Below, piece after piece: positions 34,749-43,770 of a stretch of DNA of 55,769 nucleotides. Position 1 is the stretch's first letter. Every line of letters starts with the position of its first letter. The stretch lies in the NCBI RefSeq assembly GCF_001895005.1, contig NZ_BCXH01000027.1:1-55769 (forward strand). The letters run 5' to 3'. The stretch is from Rhodococcus yunnanensis NBRC 103083 (GTDB lineage Bacteria; Actinomycetota; Actinomycetes; Mycobacteriales; Mycobacteriaceae). The notes under the pieces are model-generated. The model was not told where the DNA came from, did no database searches, and was given only the letters and a program-made list of their open reading frames with translations. The translations under genes were made by a program, and so were the position numbers.

Positions 34749-34809
34749 GGCAGAACTCTAGTCGCGGCTCACCGTCGCCGCAGTTTCAGTCGTCCTAGAC
34801 TCGATCGAT

Positions 34810-35229
34810 ATGAATCCGTACACGATCTTCGCCGAAATCATTGCCGGGAACGCCGAATCGAGCATGGTGTACGAGGACGCGTCAGTGGTTGCGTTCATGG
34901 ACATTCGGCCGTTCACGCAGGGGCATGTCCTCGTCGTTCCGAGGCTTCGGGCGCGCAGTCTCGCCGAACTCGATCCGGAGACGGGCGCGCAGATTTTCGT
35001 CGTCGGGCAGAAGGTGGCGGCCGCGCTGCGGGCGAGTGATCCGCGCGTGGCCGGAGTGAATTTCTTCCTGGCCGACGGTGAGGTCGCGGGGCAGGAGATC
35101 TTCCATGTGCATCTGCACGTGATCCCTCGAACGACAGGGGACGGGTTCGGGTTGCGGGGTCGCCCGACGTCGCCGCCGCGGTCGGAATTGGACCGGCAGG
35201 CTTTCCTCATTGCGGGCATTCTGAAGTGA
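34810..35229 (+). CDS. HIT-family protein
   Basis: 139-aa HINT-like protein with the triad FHVHLHVIPR (His99, His101, His103) and GHVLVVPR. Probably a nucleoside phosphoramidate or AMP-conjugate hydrolase. ATG 34810 yields the typical MNPYTIFAEIIAG. A paralogue lies at 21705-22130 on the other strand. Confidence 0.9.
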   Translation: MNPYTIFAEIIAGNAESSMVYEDASVVAFMDIRPFTQGHVLVVPRLRARSLAELDPETGAQIFVVGQKVAAALRASDPRVAGVNFFLADGEVAGQEIFHVHLHVIPRTTGDGFGLRGRPTSPPRSELDRQAFLIAGILK

Positions 35230-35313
35230 GGGCGATTTTCGTCCTCTCGGCGCGATTCGTTACCGCCCGTCGTCCGACGTGAGCGCCGAACACAGTGTGG
35301 GGCAGGGCATAGC

Positions 35314-37113
35314 ATGACCGACGTGAACTCCCCTGTAACCGAGTCGAAGCCTGAACTTCTCCCCATCGCCGATGCGTCGCGCACCTGGCAATGGCTCCGC
35401 GGCGAGTTGGGCACACGCAGAGGTGCGACGGCACTGACGGTGCTGACGGCAGTGGTCAGCGGCGCAATGGCGCTGGTGCCCATCTACGTGCTCGGCAGTC
35501 TTGTCGACCGAGTGATGGACGGTGCGCCGGTCTCGACGATCGTCTGGGTGATCGCCGCGATCGCATCGGCGGCAGTCGTCGGTTCGATCTTCACCGGTCT
35601 GTCCACGGTACTGATCTCACGTCTCGGCGAGACCGTCCTCGCGGATCTGCGGGAGGCGACCGTACGGCGTGCGCTGCTTTTGCCGACGGCCAAGCTGGAG
35701 AAGGTCGGCAAGGGTGATCTGCTCTCGCGCGTCGGTGACGACGTCGAGGTCATCTCGAAGGCAGTGAGCGACGTGGTGCCGCAGATCGTGTCGGCGTTGA
35801 TACTCGTCGTGCTCAGTCTGTTCGCGATGGCGGGGCTCGACTGGCGTCTCGGACTTACGGGACTGGCGGCGTTACCGCTGTACGTCGTCGCATTGCGGTG
35901 GTATCTGCCGCGCTCCGCGCCGCTCTACGCCGAACAGCGAGTGGCAATGGGCGAACGTGCCGAATCCCTGATCAGCAGTCTGCACGGCTCGCGCACGGTG
36001 CGGGCCTACCGTCTCGAATCCCGCCATGTCGGCGAGATCGATGCAGCATCCGCCCGCGCGCGTGACCTCGGCCTGACGGTGTTCAGGCTCTTCACCAGGT
36101 TCGTCGGCCGTGAGAATCGTGCCGAGTTCTTCGGTCTTGCACTGATTCTGGCCGTCGGATTCGTCCTGGTGCGAAACGATGCCGTCACCGTCGGGGCGAC
36201 GACGGCTGCAGCTCTGCTGTTCCATCGGTTGTTCAACCCGCTCGGGGCAATTCTGTTCACCTTCGACGAGGTGCAGTCCGCAGGCGCCTCCCTCGCCAGG
36301 TTGGTCGGCGTGGTGACGATGCCCGGTGATGCGTCGAAAAGGGCTGTGCCGGTGAGTTCGACGGGGCACGCTCTCGTCGTGCACGGCGTCGGCCACAGCT
36401 ACGACGGCCTCACTCCAGTGCTGCAGGACATCGATCTGCACATCGATGCCGGCCATACCGTCGCACTCGTCGGTTCTACCGGAGCAGGGAAGTCGACACT
36501 GGCCGCCATTGCAGCGGGTTCGATCCGGCCCGCCGCCGGACGAGTATCCGTCGGTGAACACGCTTTGTCCGAGCTCGACGAGACGAGCCTGCGCCGTCAC
36601 ATCGCGATCGTGACTCAGGAAGTGCACGTCTTCGCCGGAACTCTTCTCGACGACGTTCGGCTGGCGAGGCCGGACTCCACGGTGGACGAAACACTGGCCG
36701 CATTGAGCGTCGTCGGCGCCGAGAGCTGGGTGTCACTGCTTCCGGAGGGTATCGACACCGTCATCGGTGAGGGCGGAACGACGCTCACCGCGGCCCAGAG
36801 TCAGCAACTGGCACTGGCCCGACTCGTGCTCGCCGACCCGCCCGTCGTCATCCTGGACGAGGCGACGGCCGAGGCAGGCAGCGCGGGCGCGCGGGATCTG
36901 GAACGGTCTGCGCGTGCTGCGATGGATGGACGTACGGCACTCGTCGTCGCGCACCGCCTCACCCAGGCGGCGTCGGCAGACCGAATCGTGGTCCTGGAGC
37001 ACGGTCGGATCCTCGAAGACGGAACACATCTCGAACTGATCGCTTCTGGTGGACGGTATGCAGAACTATGGAACGCGTGGCAGGGACGCCACGTATCCAC
37101 AGCCCCGCAGTAG
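35314..37113 (+). CDS. ABC exporter half-transporter, catalytic-Walker subunit (pair 1)
   Basis: 599 aa: a six-helix type IV exporter membrane domain (about 30-320) and a nucleotide-binding domain (about 340-595). Walker A is intact (GSTGAGKST, Lys393), as are the Q-loop (VTQEVHVF), Walker B with catalytic Glu (VVILDEAT) and H-loop (VVAHRL). The ABC signature is degenerate: LTAAQ (491-495) instead of LSGGQ. It pairs with the next gene, whose domain shows the mirror defect. Located directly before the siderophore-import genes, so siderophore export is plausible. No iron box seen upstream. Confidence 0.9.
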   Translation: MTDVNSPVTESKPELLPIADASRTWQWLRGELGTRRGATALTVLTAVVSGAMALVPIYVLGSLVDRVMDGAPVSTIVWVIAAIASAAVVGSIFTGLSTVLISRLGETVLADLREATVRRALLLPTAKLEKVGKGDLLSRVGDDVEVISKAVSDVVPQIVSALILVVLSLFAMAGLDWRLGLTGLAALPLYVVALRWYLPRSAPLYAEQRVAMGERAESLISSLHGSRTVRAYRLESRHVGEIDAASARARDLGLTVFRLFTRFVGRENRAEFFGLALILAVGFVLVRNDAVTVGATTAAALLFHRLFNPLGAILFTFDEVQSAGASLARLVGVVTMPGDASKRAVPVSSTGHALVVHGVGHSYDGLTPVLQDIDLHIDAGHTVALVGSTGAGKSTLAAIAAGSIRPAAGRVSVGEHALSELDETSLRRHIAIVTQEVHVFAGTLLDDVRLARPDSTVDETLAALSVVGAESWVSLLPEGIDTVIGEGGTTLTAAQSQQLALARLVLADPPVVILDEATAEAGSAGARDLERSARAAMDGRTALVVAHRLTQAASADRIVVLEHGRILEDGTHLELIASGGRYAELWNAWQGRHVSTAPQ

Positions 37114-37177
37114 CCAACCCCCTCCCGCGCAGTAGCCCCCGCAGAGCAAATAGTGCATCGATCCATTGGAGGAAGAA

Positions 37178-38896
37178 GTGTTCGGGAAGTCCCATCCGAA
37201 ACGCACCGGCAGCGTGCTCATCCGACGTGCGCTGAGGCGGAACTCCCGAACCCTTGCCGCGGGCACCGTGCTGAACGGCTTCTATCAGGTCGCCGAGACG
37301 ATGGTTCCGGTCATGATCGGTGTTGTCGTCGACCGGGCAGTGTCCACGGGCAGCGTGAACTCGTTGTTGTTGACACTGCTTTCTCTCGCGGGCGTCTTCG
37401 TCGTCATCACCGTCGGGTGGCGGCACGGAGCGCGGCTCATCGAGGCATCCGTTCTCCAGGAAGCGCACCTGCTTCGGGTGGAAACGGTGGCGAAGGTGCT
37501 TCATCCGGGTGGGATCAGAACCGATCTCAGGTCCGGTGAGGTCCTCACCGTCTCCACCTCCGATGCCGATCAGGCCGCGGTGTCTCTCGAAATAGTGCCC
37601 TGGGTCGCCGGTGCGCTCGTCGCCACCACGACGGCGGCAATTTCCCTTCTCGTCATCGACGTTCCACTCGGTCTCGCAGTCCTCGTCGGTACTCCCGTCA
37701 TTCTCGCGGTCCTTCAGACGACCGGTCCGCTGATCGCGCGCAAAGTCGAAGCGGCACAGGCGTCCACTGCGCGGGCATCGGGCATGGCCACCGACCTCGT
37801 CAGCGGCATCAGACCACTCCGCGGCATCGGAGCCGAGAACGCAGCGTCCGAGCGTTACCGCGTGGTGAGTCGGAAAGCCCTGTCGGACAGTCTCCGTGTC
37901 GCGAAGACGATGGGCCTCTACCAGACCGGATCGACGATGCTCAGCGCGCTGCTCGCCGTCGCCGTAGCGGGCGGTGCAGGATGGCTGGCGTTACGCGGCG
38001 ACATCACCATCGGTGAACTGATCGCGGTGGTCGGGCTGTCGCAGTTCATCATCGAGCCACTGAGCTCCCTTGCACTCGCGCCCAAGACACTCGCGATGGC
38101 CCGAGGTTCGGCGGACCGCCTCGCGCTCGTGCTCGACGCCGATGTACTGGTCGGTTCGGGAGAGAGTGCGGTCGCGTCGCTGCCGACCGTGACGCTGCGT
38201 GGCATCGGCCATCGGAGTCTTCGAGACTTCGACCTCGAGATCAAGCCCGGCGAACTCGTCGGTGTCGTGTCCTACTCGCCGCAGGACGGCGACGCACTCG
38301 TCGAGATCATCTCCGGCCAGTTGTCACCGTCCGACTACGAGGGCGAGTTCTTGCTCGATGGGGTCCCCATCAGCGACATCGATCTGAACAGCGCTCGTTC
38401 GGCGGTGTTGGTGGAGCCGCACAGGCACGACTTGTTCGCAGGCACCGTCGGATCGAACGTCACGATCGGAGTAGCGGAGGACCGGGGCGGGCTGGTGGAT
38501 CGGGCGCTGCGCCATTCGGCGTCGGACGACGTCGTCGCCGCTCATCCCGGCGGCCTCGATCACGCCGTCACCGACCGCGGAGCGAGCCTGTCCGGGGGAC
38601 AGCGTCAGCGACTGGCGTTGGCGCGCGCGTTGGCCGCCGAGCCTCCGGTTCTGGTGTTGCACGATCCGACGACAGCCGTCGACGCCGTCACCGAACATGC
38701 AATCGCACAGGGAATTGCGGACCTCCGACACGGGAGCGGGCGGCATCACACCACCGTGATCGTCACCAGCAGTCCGTCTCTGCTCAGCGTTGTGAATCGC
38801 GTCGTCGTTCTCGACCAGGGATCGGTCGTCGCCGAGGGTAAGCACGAGTTCTTCGCTCGAACCGACGAGCGATACCGCGACGCCGTCGTGCGCTGA
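37178..38896 (+). CDS. ABC exporter half-transporter, signature-donating degenerate subunit (pair 1)
   Basis: 572 aa with a membrane domain (about 20-310) and a C-terminal nucleotide-binding domain. Walker A is lost: where GxxGxGKS/T is expected the sequence is SYSPQDGDA (about 366-374). The Q-loop Gln is replaced (LVEPHRHDLF), the catalytic Glu is Pro (VLHDPTTAVD) and the H-loop His is Ser (VTSSPSLL). In contrast the signature LSGGQRQR (471) is perfect. With the upstream subunit it gives one competent ATP site and one dead site. GTG 37178 is chosen with GGAGG at 37168-37172; TTG 37166 is possible. Confidence 0.88.
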   Translation: MFGKSHPKRTGSVLIRRALRRNSRTLAAGTVLNGFYQVAETMVPVMIGVVVDRAVSTGSVNSLLLTLLSLAGVFVVITVGWRHGARLIEASVLQEAHLLRVETVAKVLHPGGIRTDLRSGEVLTVSTSDADQAAVSLEIVPWVAGALVATTTAAISLLVIDVPLGLAVLVGTPVILAVLQTTGPLIARKVEAAQASTARASGMATDLVSGIRPLRGIGAENAASERYRVVSRKALSDSLRVAKTMGLYQTGSTMLSALLAVAVAGGAGWLALRGDITIGELIAVVGLSQFIIEPLSSLALAPKTLAMARGSADRLALVLDADVLVGSGESAVASLPTVTLRGIGHRSLRDFDLEIKPGELVGVVSYSPQDGDALVEIISGQLSPSDYEGEFLLDGVPISDIDLNSARSAVLVEPHRHDLFAGTVGSNVTIGVAEDRGGLVDRALRHSASDDVVAAHPGGLDHAVTDRGASLSGGQRQRLALARALAAEPPVLVLHDPTTAVDAVTEHAIAQGIADLRHGSGRHHTTVIVTSSPSLLSVVNRVVVLDQGSVVAEGKHEFFARTDERYRDAVVR

Positions 38897-38923
38897 CCGG
38901 GTGTGTCAACGTCATAGGGTTAC

Positions 38924-38942
38924 CTGTGTAAGGTGTACCTAA
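38924..38942. promoter_or_regulatory. Candidate iron box (IdeR/DmdR) before the fecCD importer
   Basis: CTGTGTAAGGTGTACCTAA matches 12 of 19 positions of the consensus TTAGGTTAGGCTAACCTAA, with a perfect right arm (ACCTAA). It lies 50 bp before the importer start. Weakest of the four boxes here. Confidence 0.55.
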
Positions 38943-38991
38943 TTCGAGCAGCTGCACTGCTCGGACCAGCTTCGATTTCGGGAGTACACGG

Positions 38992-40086
38992 GTGACGACG
39001 GTAGCGAACGGTCCAACTGATGCCACAGCTCTCGACGAGTCTGCGGTCGATCGGTCGGAGAGGTCGGCAGCACCGGGTGGGCTGGCCGAGACGAATGCTC
39101 GTCGCACGCTCGGTCTGGTGGTCCTTCTCGGACTGTTGGCCGCGATATTCCTGTTGAGCATCGCTGTCGGGACCAAGTACATACCGCTGGGCGAGGTGTG
39201 GAACGGACTGTTCGCCTACGACGATTCCAACAACGCGGTCATCATCCGTGAACTGCGGGTGCCCCGAACGGTTCTGGGTCTGATCGTGGGCATCGCACTC
39301 GGTGTCAGCGGCGCTCTGATTCAAGCGATGACCCGAAACCCGCTCGCAGATCCGGGCATTCTCGGCGTGAACGCCGGTGCCGCATTCTTCGTTGCGCTCG
39401 CCGTGGGTCTGCTCGGATTCACCGGAATCTGGTCCTACATCTGGTTCGCATTCATCGGTGCAGTTCTGGCCACCGTCGCGGTGTACGTCCTCGGGTCGAT
39501 GGGGCGAGCAGGTGCCACGCCCATTCGATTGACCTTGGCCGGTATCGCGCTGGCCGCGGTGCTCGGCGGCATCACCTCGGGCATGCTGCTGCTCAATCCT
39601 GAAGCATTCGACAAGATGCGATTCTGGGGTGCTGGTTCACTGGCCGGTCGCGGACTCGACATCTCCTTTGCCATCGCGCCATTCGTTATCGCCGGCTTGA
39701 TTCTTGCGATCGTCATCGCCCGCCCACTCAACGCTATCGCGCTCGGTGACGATCTGGCGCAGTCCCTCGGCGCGAAGGTCAAGCACACGCGCGCTATCGG
39801 CGTCGTCGCGGTCACGTTGCTGGCGGGTGCTGCCACTGCCGCGGCAGGCCCGATCGGCTTCGTGGGGCTGATGATTCCGCATATGGTCCGCTGGTTCGTC
39901 GGACCGGATCAGCGATGGATTCTGCTGTACACCGTCGCCGCCGCACCGTGCTTGTTGCTGTTGTCCGACATCGTCGGCCGCATCGTGATCAGACCCGGTG
40001 AACTGCAAGTGGGTATCGTGACCGCCTTCGTCGGTGCGCCCGTGCTGATTCTGCTGGTCCGCCGTAAGAAAGTGAGTGGCCTGTGA
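38992..40086 (+). CDS. FecCD-family ferric-siderophore ABC permease (first)
   Basis: 364-aa inner-membrane permease with about 9-10 helices. Family motifs: VPRTVLGLIVGIALGVSGAL and QAMTRNPLADPGILGVNAGA near the N-terminus, AAAGPIGFVGLMIPHMVRW in the coupling region and RPGELQVGIVTAFVGAPV at the end. Forms a heterodimer with the next gene to import iron-siderophore using the ATPase at 41274. The GTG at 38992 has GGAG 7 bp upstream. Probably iron-repressed. The binding lipoprotein is not in this window. Confidence 0.93.
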   Translation: MTTVANGPTDATALDESAVDRSERSAAPGGLAETNARRTLGLVVLLGLLAAIFLLSIAVGTKYIPLGEVWNGLFAYDDSNNAVIIRELRVPRTVLGLIVGIALGVSGALIQAMTRNPLADPGILGVNAGAAFFVALAVGLLGFTGIWSYIWFAFIGAVLATVAVYVLGSMGRAGATPIRLTLAGIALAAVLGGITSGMLLLNPEAFDKMRFWGAGSLAGRGLDISFAIAPFVIAGLILAIVIARPLNAIALGDDLAQSLGAKVKHTRAIGVVAVTLLAGAATAAAGPIGFVGLMIPHMVRWFVGPDQRWILLYTVAAAPCLLLLSDIVGRIVIRPGELQVGIVTAFVGAPVLILLVRRKKVSGL

Positions 40087-40146
40087 GCGCAGCCTGCGGA
40101 GTGAATCGGGAGGGCCTGTGAGCGCAGCCTGCGGAGTGAATCGGGA
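40078..40146 (+). repeat. 35-bp tandem duplication at the permease junction
   Basis: Two near-perfect copies, 40078-40111 and 40113-40146, both beginning GGCCTGTGAGCGCAGCCTGC. The unit includes the last codons and stop (GGC CTG TGA) of the first permease. It separates two genes that in most such operons overlap. Confidence 0.9.
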
Positions 40147-40152
40147 TGAGCT

Positions 40153-41277
40153 GTGACTCTGTTGGATCCGATGCGGGGTGATTCGAACGAGCGTGATTCG
40201 AACGAGCGTGATTCGAACGTGAGCGATTCGGAGGTCGACTTCGGGCGCAAGATTCGCATCCTCCGTCTGGCCGAGGACAGAATCAACGGCCGGATCGATG
40301 TTCGGACCGTGGTGGTCTGCACGATTCTCGTGGTGCTCTCGCTGTTCGTGGCGGTGATCGCGCTCGGTACCGGTGACTACTACATTCCGCCGGGCGACGT
40401 GCTGAAGGCGGTGTTCTCCGATGCACCGAGGTTCACCGAACTGGTCGTCATGGAGTGGCGCTTCCCGCGTGTTGCGCTCGCGTTGCTGCTCGGTGCCGCG
40501 TTGGGGGTCTCGGGTGCGATTTTTCAGTCGCTGACCCGAAACCCGTTGGGCAGCCCGGACATAATCGGCTTCGACACCGGTGCATACACCGGCGCGCTCA
40601 TCGTGATCCTGACTCTCGGTGGTGGGTACTATCAGACCGGTGCCGGTGCATTGATCGGCGGAATCTGTACTGCCGCAGTGGTGTATCTGCTCGCGTTCAA
40701 ACGTGGTGTGCAGGGGTTCCGGCTCATCATCGTCGGCATTGCGATCAGTGCCATCCTCGCGTCGGTGAACACATGGCTGATCATCAAGGCCGATCTGGCC
40801 GACGCGATGGCTGCGGCGGTGTGGGGCGCGGGCAGTCTCAACGGATTGAGTTGGGCGCAGGTCGGTCCCGTGTTGATCGTCCTCGTCGTCATCACGCCGA
40901 TGCTTGCCGTCGTCGCCAAGCGGCTTCCGATGTTGGAGATGGGCGACGACGCAGCCAAGGCACTCGGCATCCGCGCCGAGCCGACTCGGTTGATTCTGAT
41001 GGTGCTCGGCGTCGCGCTGACGGCGTTGGTGACCGCTGCGGCGGGACCGATCTCGTTCATTTCACTCGCGGCACCACAGTTGGTGCGGCGGTTGACCAAG
41101 ACTGCGGGCGTCGCGTTGATCCCGTCGGCGGTCATGGGTGCGTTCTTGCTCGTGGTGAGCGATTGGGTGGCGCAACGGGTGTTCGCGCCCACCCAATTGC
41201 CTGTCGGGGTGGTGACGGTGTCGATCGGTGGCGCATATTTCGTATGGTTGTTGGCAAGGGAAGGTAGAAAGCAGTGA
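40153..41277 (+). CDS. FecCD-family ferric-siderophore ABC permease (second)
   Basis: 374-aa partner permease. FRFPRVALALLLGAALG-like segment (here WRFPRVALALLLGAALG), FQSLTRNPLGSPDIIGFDTGA, AAAGPISFISLAAPQLVRR and LPVGVVTVSIGGAYF are typical. The N-terminal cytosolic tail contains a triple DSNER/DSNV repeat coded by a 15-bp tandem repeat (about 40180-40224), likely recent and functionally neutral. GTG 40153 with GGGA 6 bp upstream. The stop overlaps the ATPase GTG (GTGA). Confidence 0.92.
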   Translation: MTLLDPMRGDSNERDSNERDSNVSDSEVDFGRKIRILRLAEDRINGRIDVRTVVVCTILVVLSLFVAVIALGTGDYYIPPGDVLKAVFSDAPRFTELVVMEWRFPRVALALLLGAALGVSGAIFQSLTRNPLGSPDIIGFDTGAYTGALIVILTLGGGYYQTGAGALIGGICTAAVVYLLAFKRGVQGFRLIIVGIAISAILASVNTWLIIKADLADAMAAAVWGAGSLNGLSWAQVGPVLIVLVVITPMLAVVAKRLPMLEMGDDAAKALGIRAEPTRLILMVLGVALTALVTAAAGPISFISLAAPQLVRRLTKTAGVALIPSAVMGAFLLVVSDWVAQRVFAPTQLPVGVVTVSIGGAYFVWLLAREGRKQ

Positions 41278-42086
41278 CTCAGGTTTCGGAGATCGTGGTG
41301 ACCAAGTCGCGTCTGCATGCAGACAACGTGACCATCGGTTACGACAAGCGCATTATCAGCGAGGGGCTGTCCGTCGAGATTCCCGACGGGAAGTTCACCG
41401 TCATCGTTGGGCCCAATGCCTGCGGAAAATCGACTCTGCTGCGCGCGCTGTCACGGCTACTGAAGCCGGAGGTCGGCGCTGTGTTGCTCGACGGCAAGGC
41501 GATCTCGTCCTACCCGTCGAAAGAAGTGGCTCGTCGGCTCGGCCTGTTGCCGCAGACTTCGATAGCGCCGGACGGCATTTCCGTCGCCGATCTGGTTGCG
41601 CGTGGCCGTTATCCGCATCAGAAGCTGATCAGACAGTGGTCGAGAGAGGACGAGGCCGCGGTGGTGTTCGCACTGAACGCGACCGGCGTCACCGAACTCT
41701 CGGGTCGGTTGGTCGACGAGTTGTCCGGCGGTCAGCGTCAACGCGTGTGGGTGGCAATGGTGCTCGCGCAGCAGACGCCGTTGATGCTGCTGGACGAGCC
41801 GACGACGTTCCTCGACATCGCGCATCAGATCGACCTGCTCGAGCTGTGTTCACAGCTCAACCGCGAGCAGGGCAGCACGATGGTCGCCGTGCTCCACGAT
41901 CTGAACCATGCCTGCCGCTACGCCGACCACATCATCGCTATGAAGGACGGAAAGGTGGTCACAGAAGGCAAGCCGAGCGAGGTCATCACCGCCGAGCTGG
42001 TCGAGTCGGTGTTCGGGCTGCCGTGCCGGATCATCGAGGATCCGGAATCGCATACTCCACTGGTCATTCCGCGCGCGCGACGGTGA
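41274..42086 (+). CDS. Ferric-siderophore ABC transporter ATP-binding protein (FepC-like)
   Basis: 270-aa importer ATPase: Walker A GPNACGKST (Lys52), Q-loop LLPQTS, signature LSGGQRQRVW, Walker B LMLLDEPTTFLD and H-loop AVLHDLNHA. The motif RGRYPHQ and LARYADHI-type ending (CRYADHIIAMKDG) are typical of FepC/FhuC proteins. Third gene of the importer operon, with overlapping start. Convergent with the DHB-AMP ligase gene, 25 bp away. Confidence 0.94.
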   Translation: MTQVSEIVVTKSRLHADNVTIGYDKRIISEGLSVEIPDGKFTVIVGPNACGKSTLLRALSRLLKPEVGAVLLDGKAISSYPSKEVARRLGLLPQTSIAPDGISVADLVARGRYPHQKLIRQWSREDEAAVVFALNATGVTELSGRLVDELSGGQRQRVWVAMVLAQQTPLMLLDEPTTFLDIAHQIDLLELCSQLNREQGSTMVAVLHDLNHACRYADHIIAMKDGKVVTEGKPSEVITAELVESVFGLPCRIIEDPESHTPLVIPRARR

Positions 42087-42111
42087 TTCCTCGTGCCGGT
42101 GTGCGCGAGCC

Positions 42112-43761
42112 TCAGTCCACCAATGTCTTTTCGAGTGCGCGTCGAAGAGCGTTCTTGCTGATCTTGCCGACTCCGGTCACTGGGAATTCATCGACGAATA
42201 CGATCGAATCGGGCACCTTGTAGCTCGCGAGCCCGCGCTCTCGCACGAACTTCTTCAGCGCGATCTTTGATGGTCGGGTGCCGTGTGTGATCACGAACGC
42301 GCACGTGCGCTCGCCCATGTACTGGTCCGGCTGCGACACGACCGCCGCATCGACGACCGATTCGTGTGCCAGGAGATGGTTTTCGACTTCTTCGGCCGCA
42401 ACTTTCTCGCCGCCGCGGTTGATCTGGTCTTTGGCGCGGCCCTCGACAATGATGTACCCGCCCTCGACAACTCGCACGATGTCCCCGGTCCGATAGAAGC
42501 CGTCGGGTGTGAACGCGGTCGCGTTGTGCTCGGGTGCGTTGTAGTATCCGCGGATTGTGTACGGTCCACGCGTGAGCAGATGACCGGTGCTGCCGGGAGA
42601 AACCTCGTCGCCGTTGTCGTCGACCACCCGGATTTCGTCGTCCGGGCTGATCGGTCGACCCTGTGTGGTGACTATGACGTCCTCGGGATCGTCGAGCCTG
42701 GTGTAGTTGACCAGACCTTCGGCCATGCCGAACACCTGTTGCAGGGTGCAACCGAGTTCGGTCCTGACGCGGCGAGCAGCCTCGGAGGAGAACTTGGCGC
42801 CGCCGGCTTGGAGGACCTGCAACGAGGAAAGATCGTGAGCATGCCGTGACGGAGCGTTCATCCATGCCAGCACGAGCGGTGGAACGAGCGAAACCATGGT
42901 GATGCGCTCGCGTTCGATGATCTCGAAGGCAGTTGACGGTGTCGGATCCGGAGCCATGACCACCGTGCCACCGGCGTGCAGAACCCCGAGTATCCCCGGT
43001 GAACTCATCGGAAAGTTGTGTGCAGCAGGCAGTACGACGAGTATTCTCGTGTTCTTGTCACACTCACAGATGTCGGCTGATCCACGTACCGAGTACAGGT
43101 AGTCGGCGTGTGTGCGAGGAATGAGTTTCGGAGCGCCGGTTGTCCCGCCGGAGAGTTGAAGGAACGCGACGCTGTCGGCTGCGACATCGGGCACGTCGAC
43201 GGCTTCGGACGCAACGTCGTCGAACGCAACGTCGTCGAACGCAACGAATTCTTCGGGGTCTCCGATCACGATCACAAGCGGCGGACGATCCGACGCTGCG
43301 ACCACTTCCCGCGCCAGTGTGCGGTAGTCGAACCCGCCGCCGATGTCCGCGATGACGTAGGCGCAGGCATCTGCGGCGTCGACGAACTGATTCATTTCGG
43401 TTCGGCGGTGGGCAGGGAGTGCGAACACCGGTACAGCACCGAGTCGGAAGATTCCGAAGATCACCACTACGTATTCCGCGATATTCGGCAGTTGGACGAC
43501 GACCCGATCGCCTGGGCGGAGTCCGCGCTCGGCCAATCCCGCCGCGAACCGGTCGGCACGATCGGAAACCTCGCGGTAGCTCAATCGAGTATCGCCGTCG
43601 ACCACAGCGATGGAGTCGGAAAATGTCTCGGCGCGACGACCGAGGAAATGCTGGAACGTTTCTTCGGTCCAGTAGCCTGCCGCGACATACCGATCGGCGA
43701 AATCCGAGGGAATGCGCGGACTCGGAACGAGGGAGGCGCGTTCGATCACTTTACGATTCAT
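42112..43761 (-). CDS. entE: 2,3-dihydroxybenzoate-AMP ligase (EntE/DhbE)
   Basis: 549-aa stand-alone adenylation enzyme that activates 2,3-DHB and loads it on an aryl carrier protein. Seen: FADRYVAAGYWTEETFQHFL, the phosphate-binding LSGGTTGAPKLIPRTH, QQVFGMAEGLVNYTRLDDP (aryl-acid pocket typical of DhbE), DGFYRTGD and GRAKDQINRGGEKVAAEEVE. A short in-frame repeat (FDDVAFDDVA, DNA about 43207-43246) lies in a loop. ATG 43761 follows GAGGAAG, which begins at the entA stop, so it is co-translated with entA. Confidence 0.94.
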   Translation of the reverse strand: MNRKVIERASLVPSPRIPSDFADRYVAAGYWTEETFQHFLGRRAETFSDSIAVVDGDTRLSYREVSDRADRFAAGLAERGLRPGDRVVVQLPNIAEYVVVIFGIFRLGAVPVFALPAHRRTEMNQFVDAADACAYVIADIGGGFDYRTLAREVVAASDRPPLVIVIGDPEEFVAFDDVAFDDVASEAVDVPDVAADSVAFLQLSGGTTGAPKLIPRTHADYLYSVRGSADICECDKNTRILVVLPAAHNFPMSSPGILGVLHAGGTVVMAPDPTPSTAFEIIERERITMVSLVPPLVLAWMNAPSRHAHDLSSLQVLQAGGAKFSSEAARRVRTELGCTLQQVFGMAEGLVNYTRLDDPEDVIVTTQGRPISPDDEIRVVDDNGDEVSPGSTGHLLTRGPYTIRGYYNAPEHNATAFTPDGFYRTGDIVRVVEGGYIIVEGRAKDQINRGGEKVAAEEVENHLLAHESVVDAAVVSQPDQYMGERTCAFVITHGTRPSKIALKKFVRERGLASYKVPDSIVFVDEFPVTGVGKISKNALRRALEKTLVD

Positions 43762-43770
43762 AGGTCTTCC

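Noticed and set aside
35230..35313. Search for an iron box before exporter pair 1
   Set aside because: No sequence close to the TTAGGTTAGGCTAACCTAA consensus was found in this gap.
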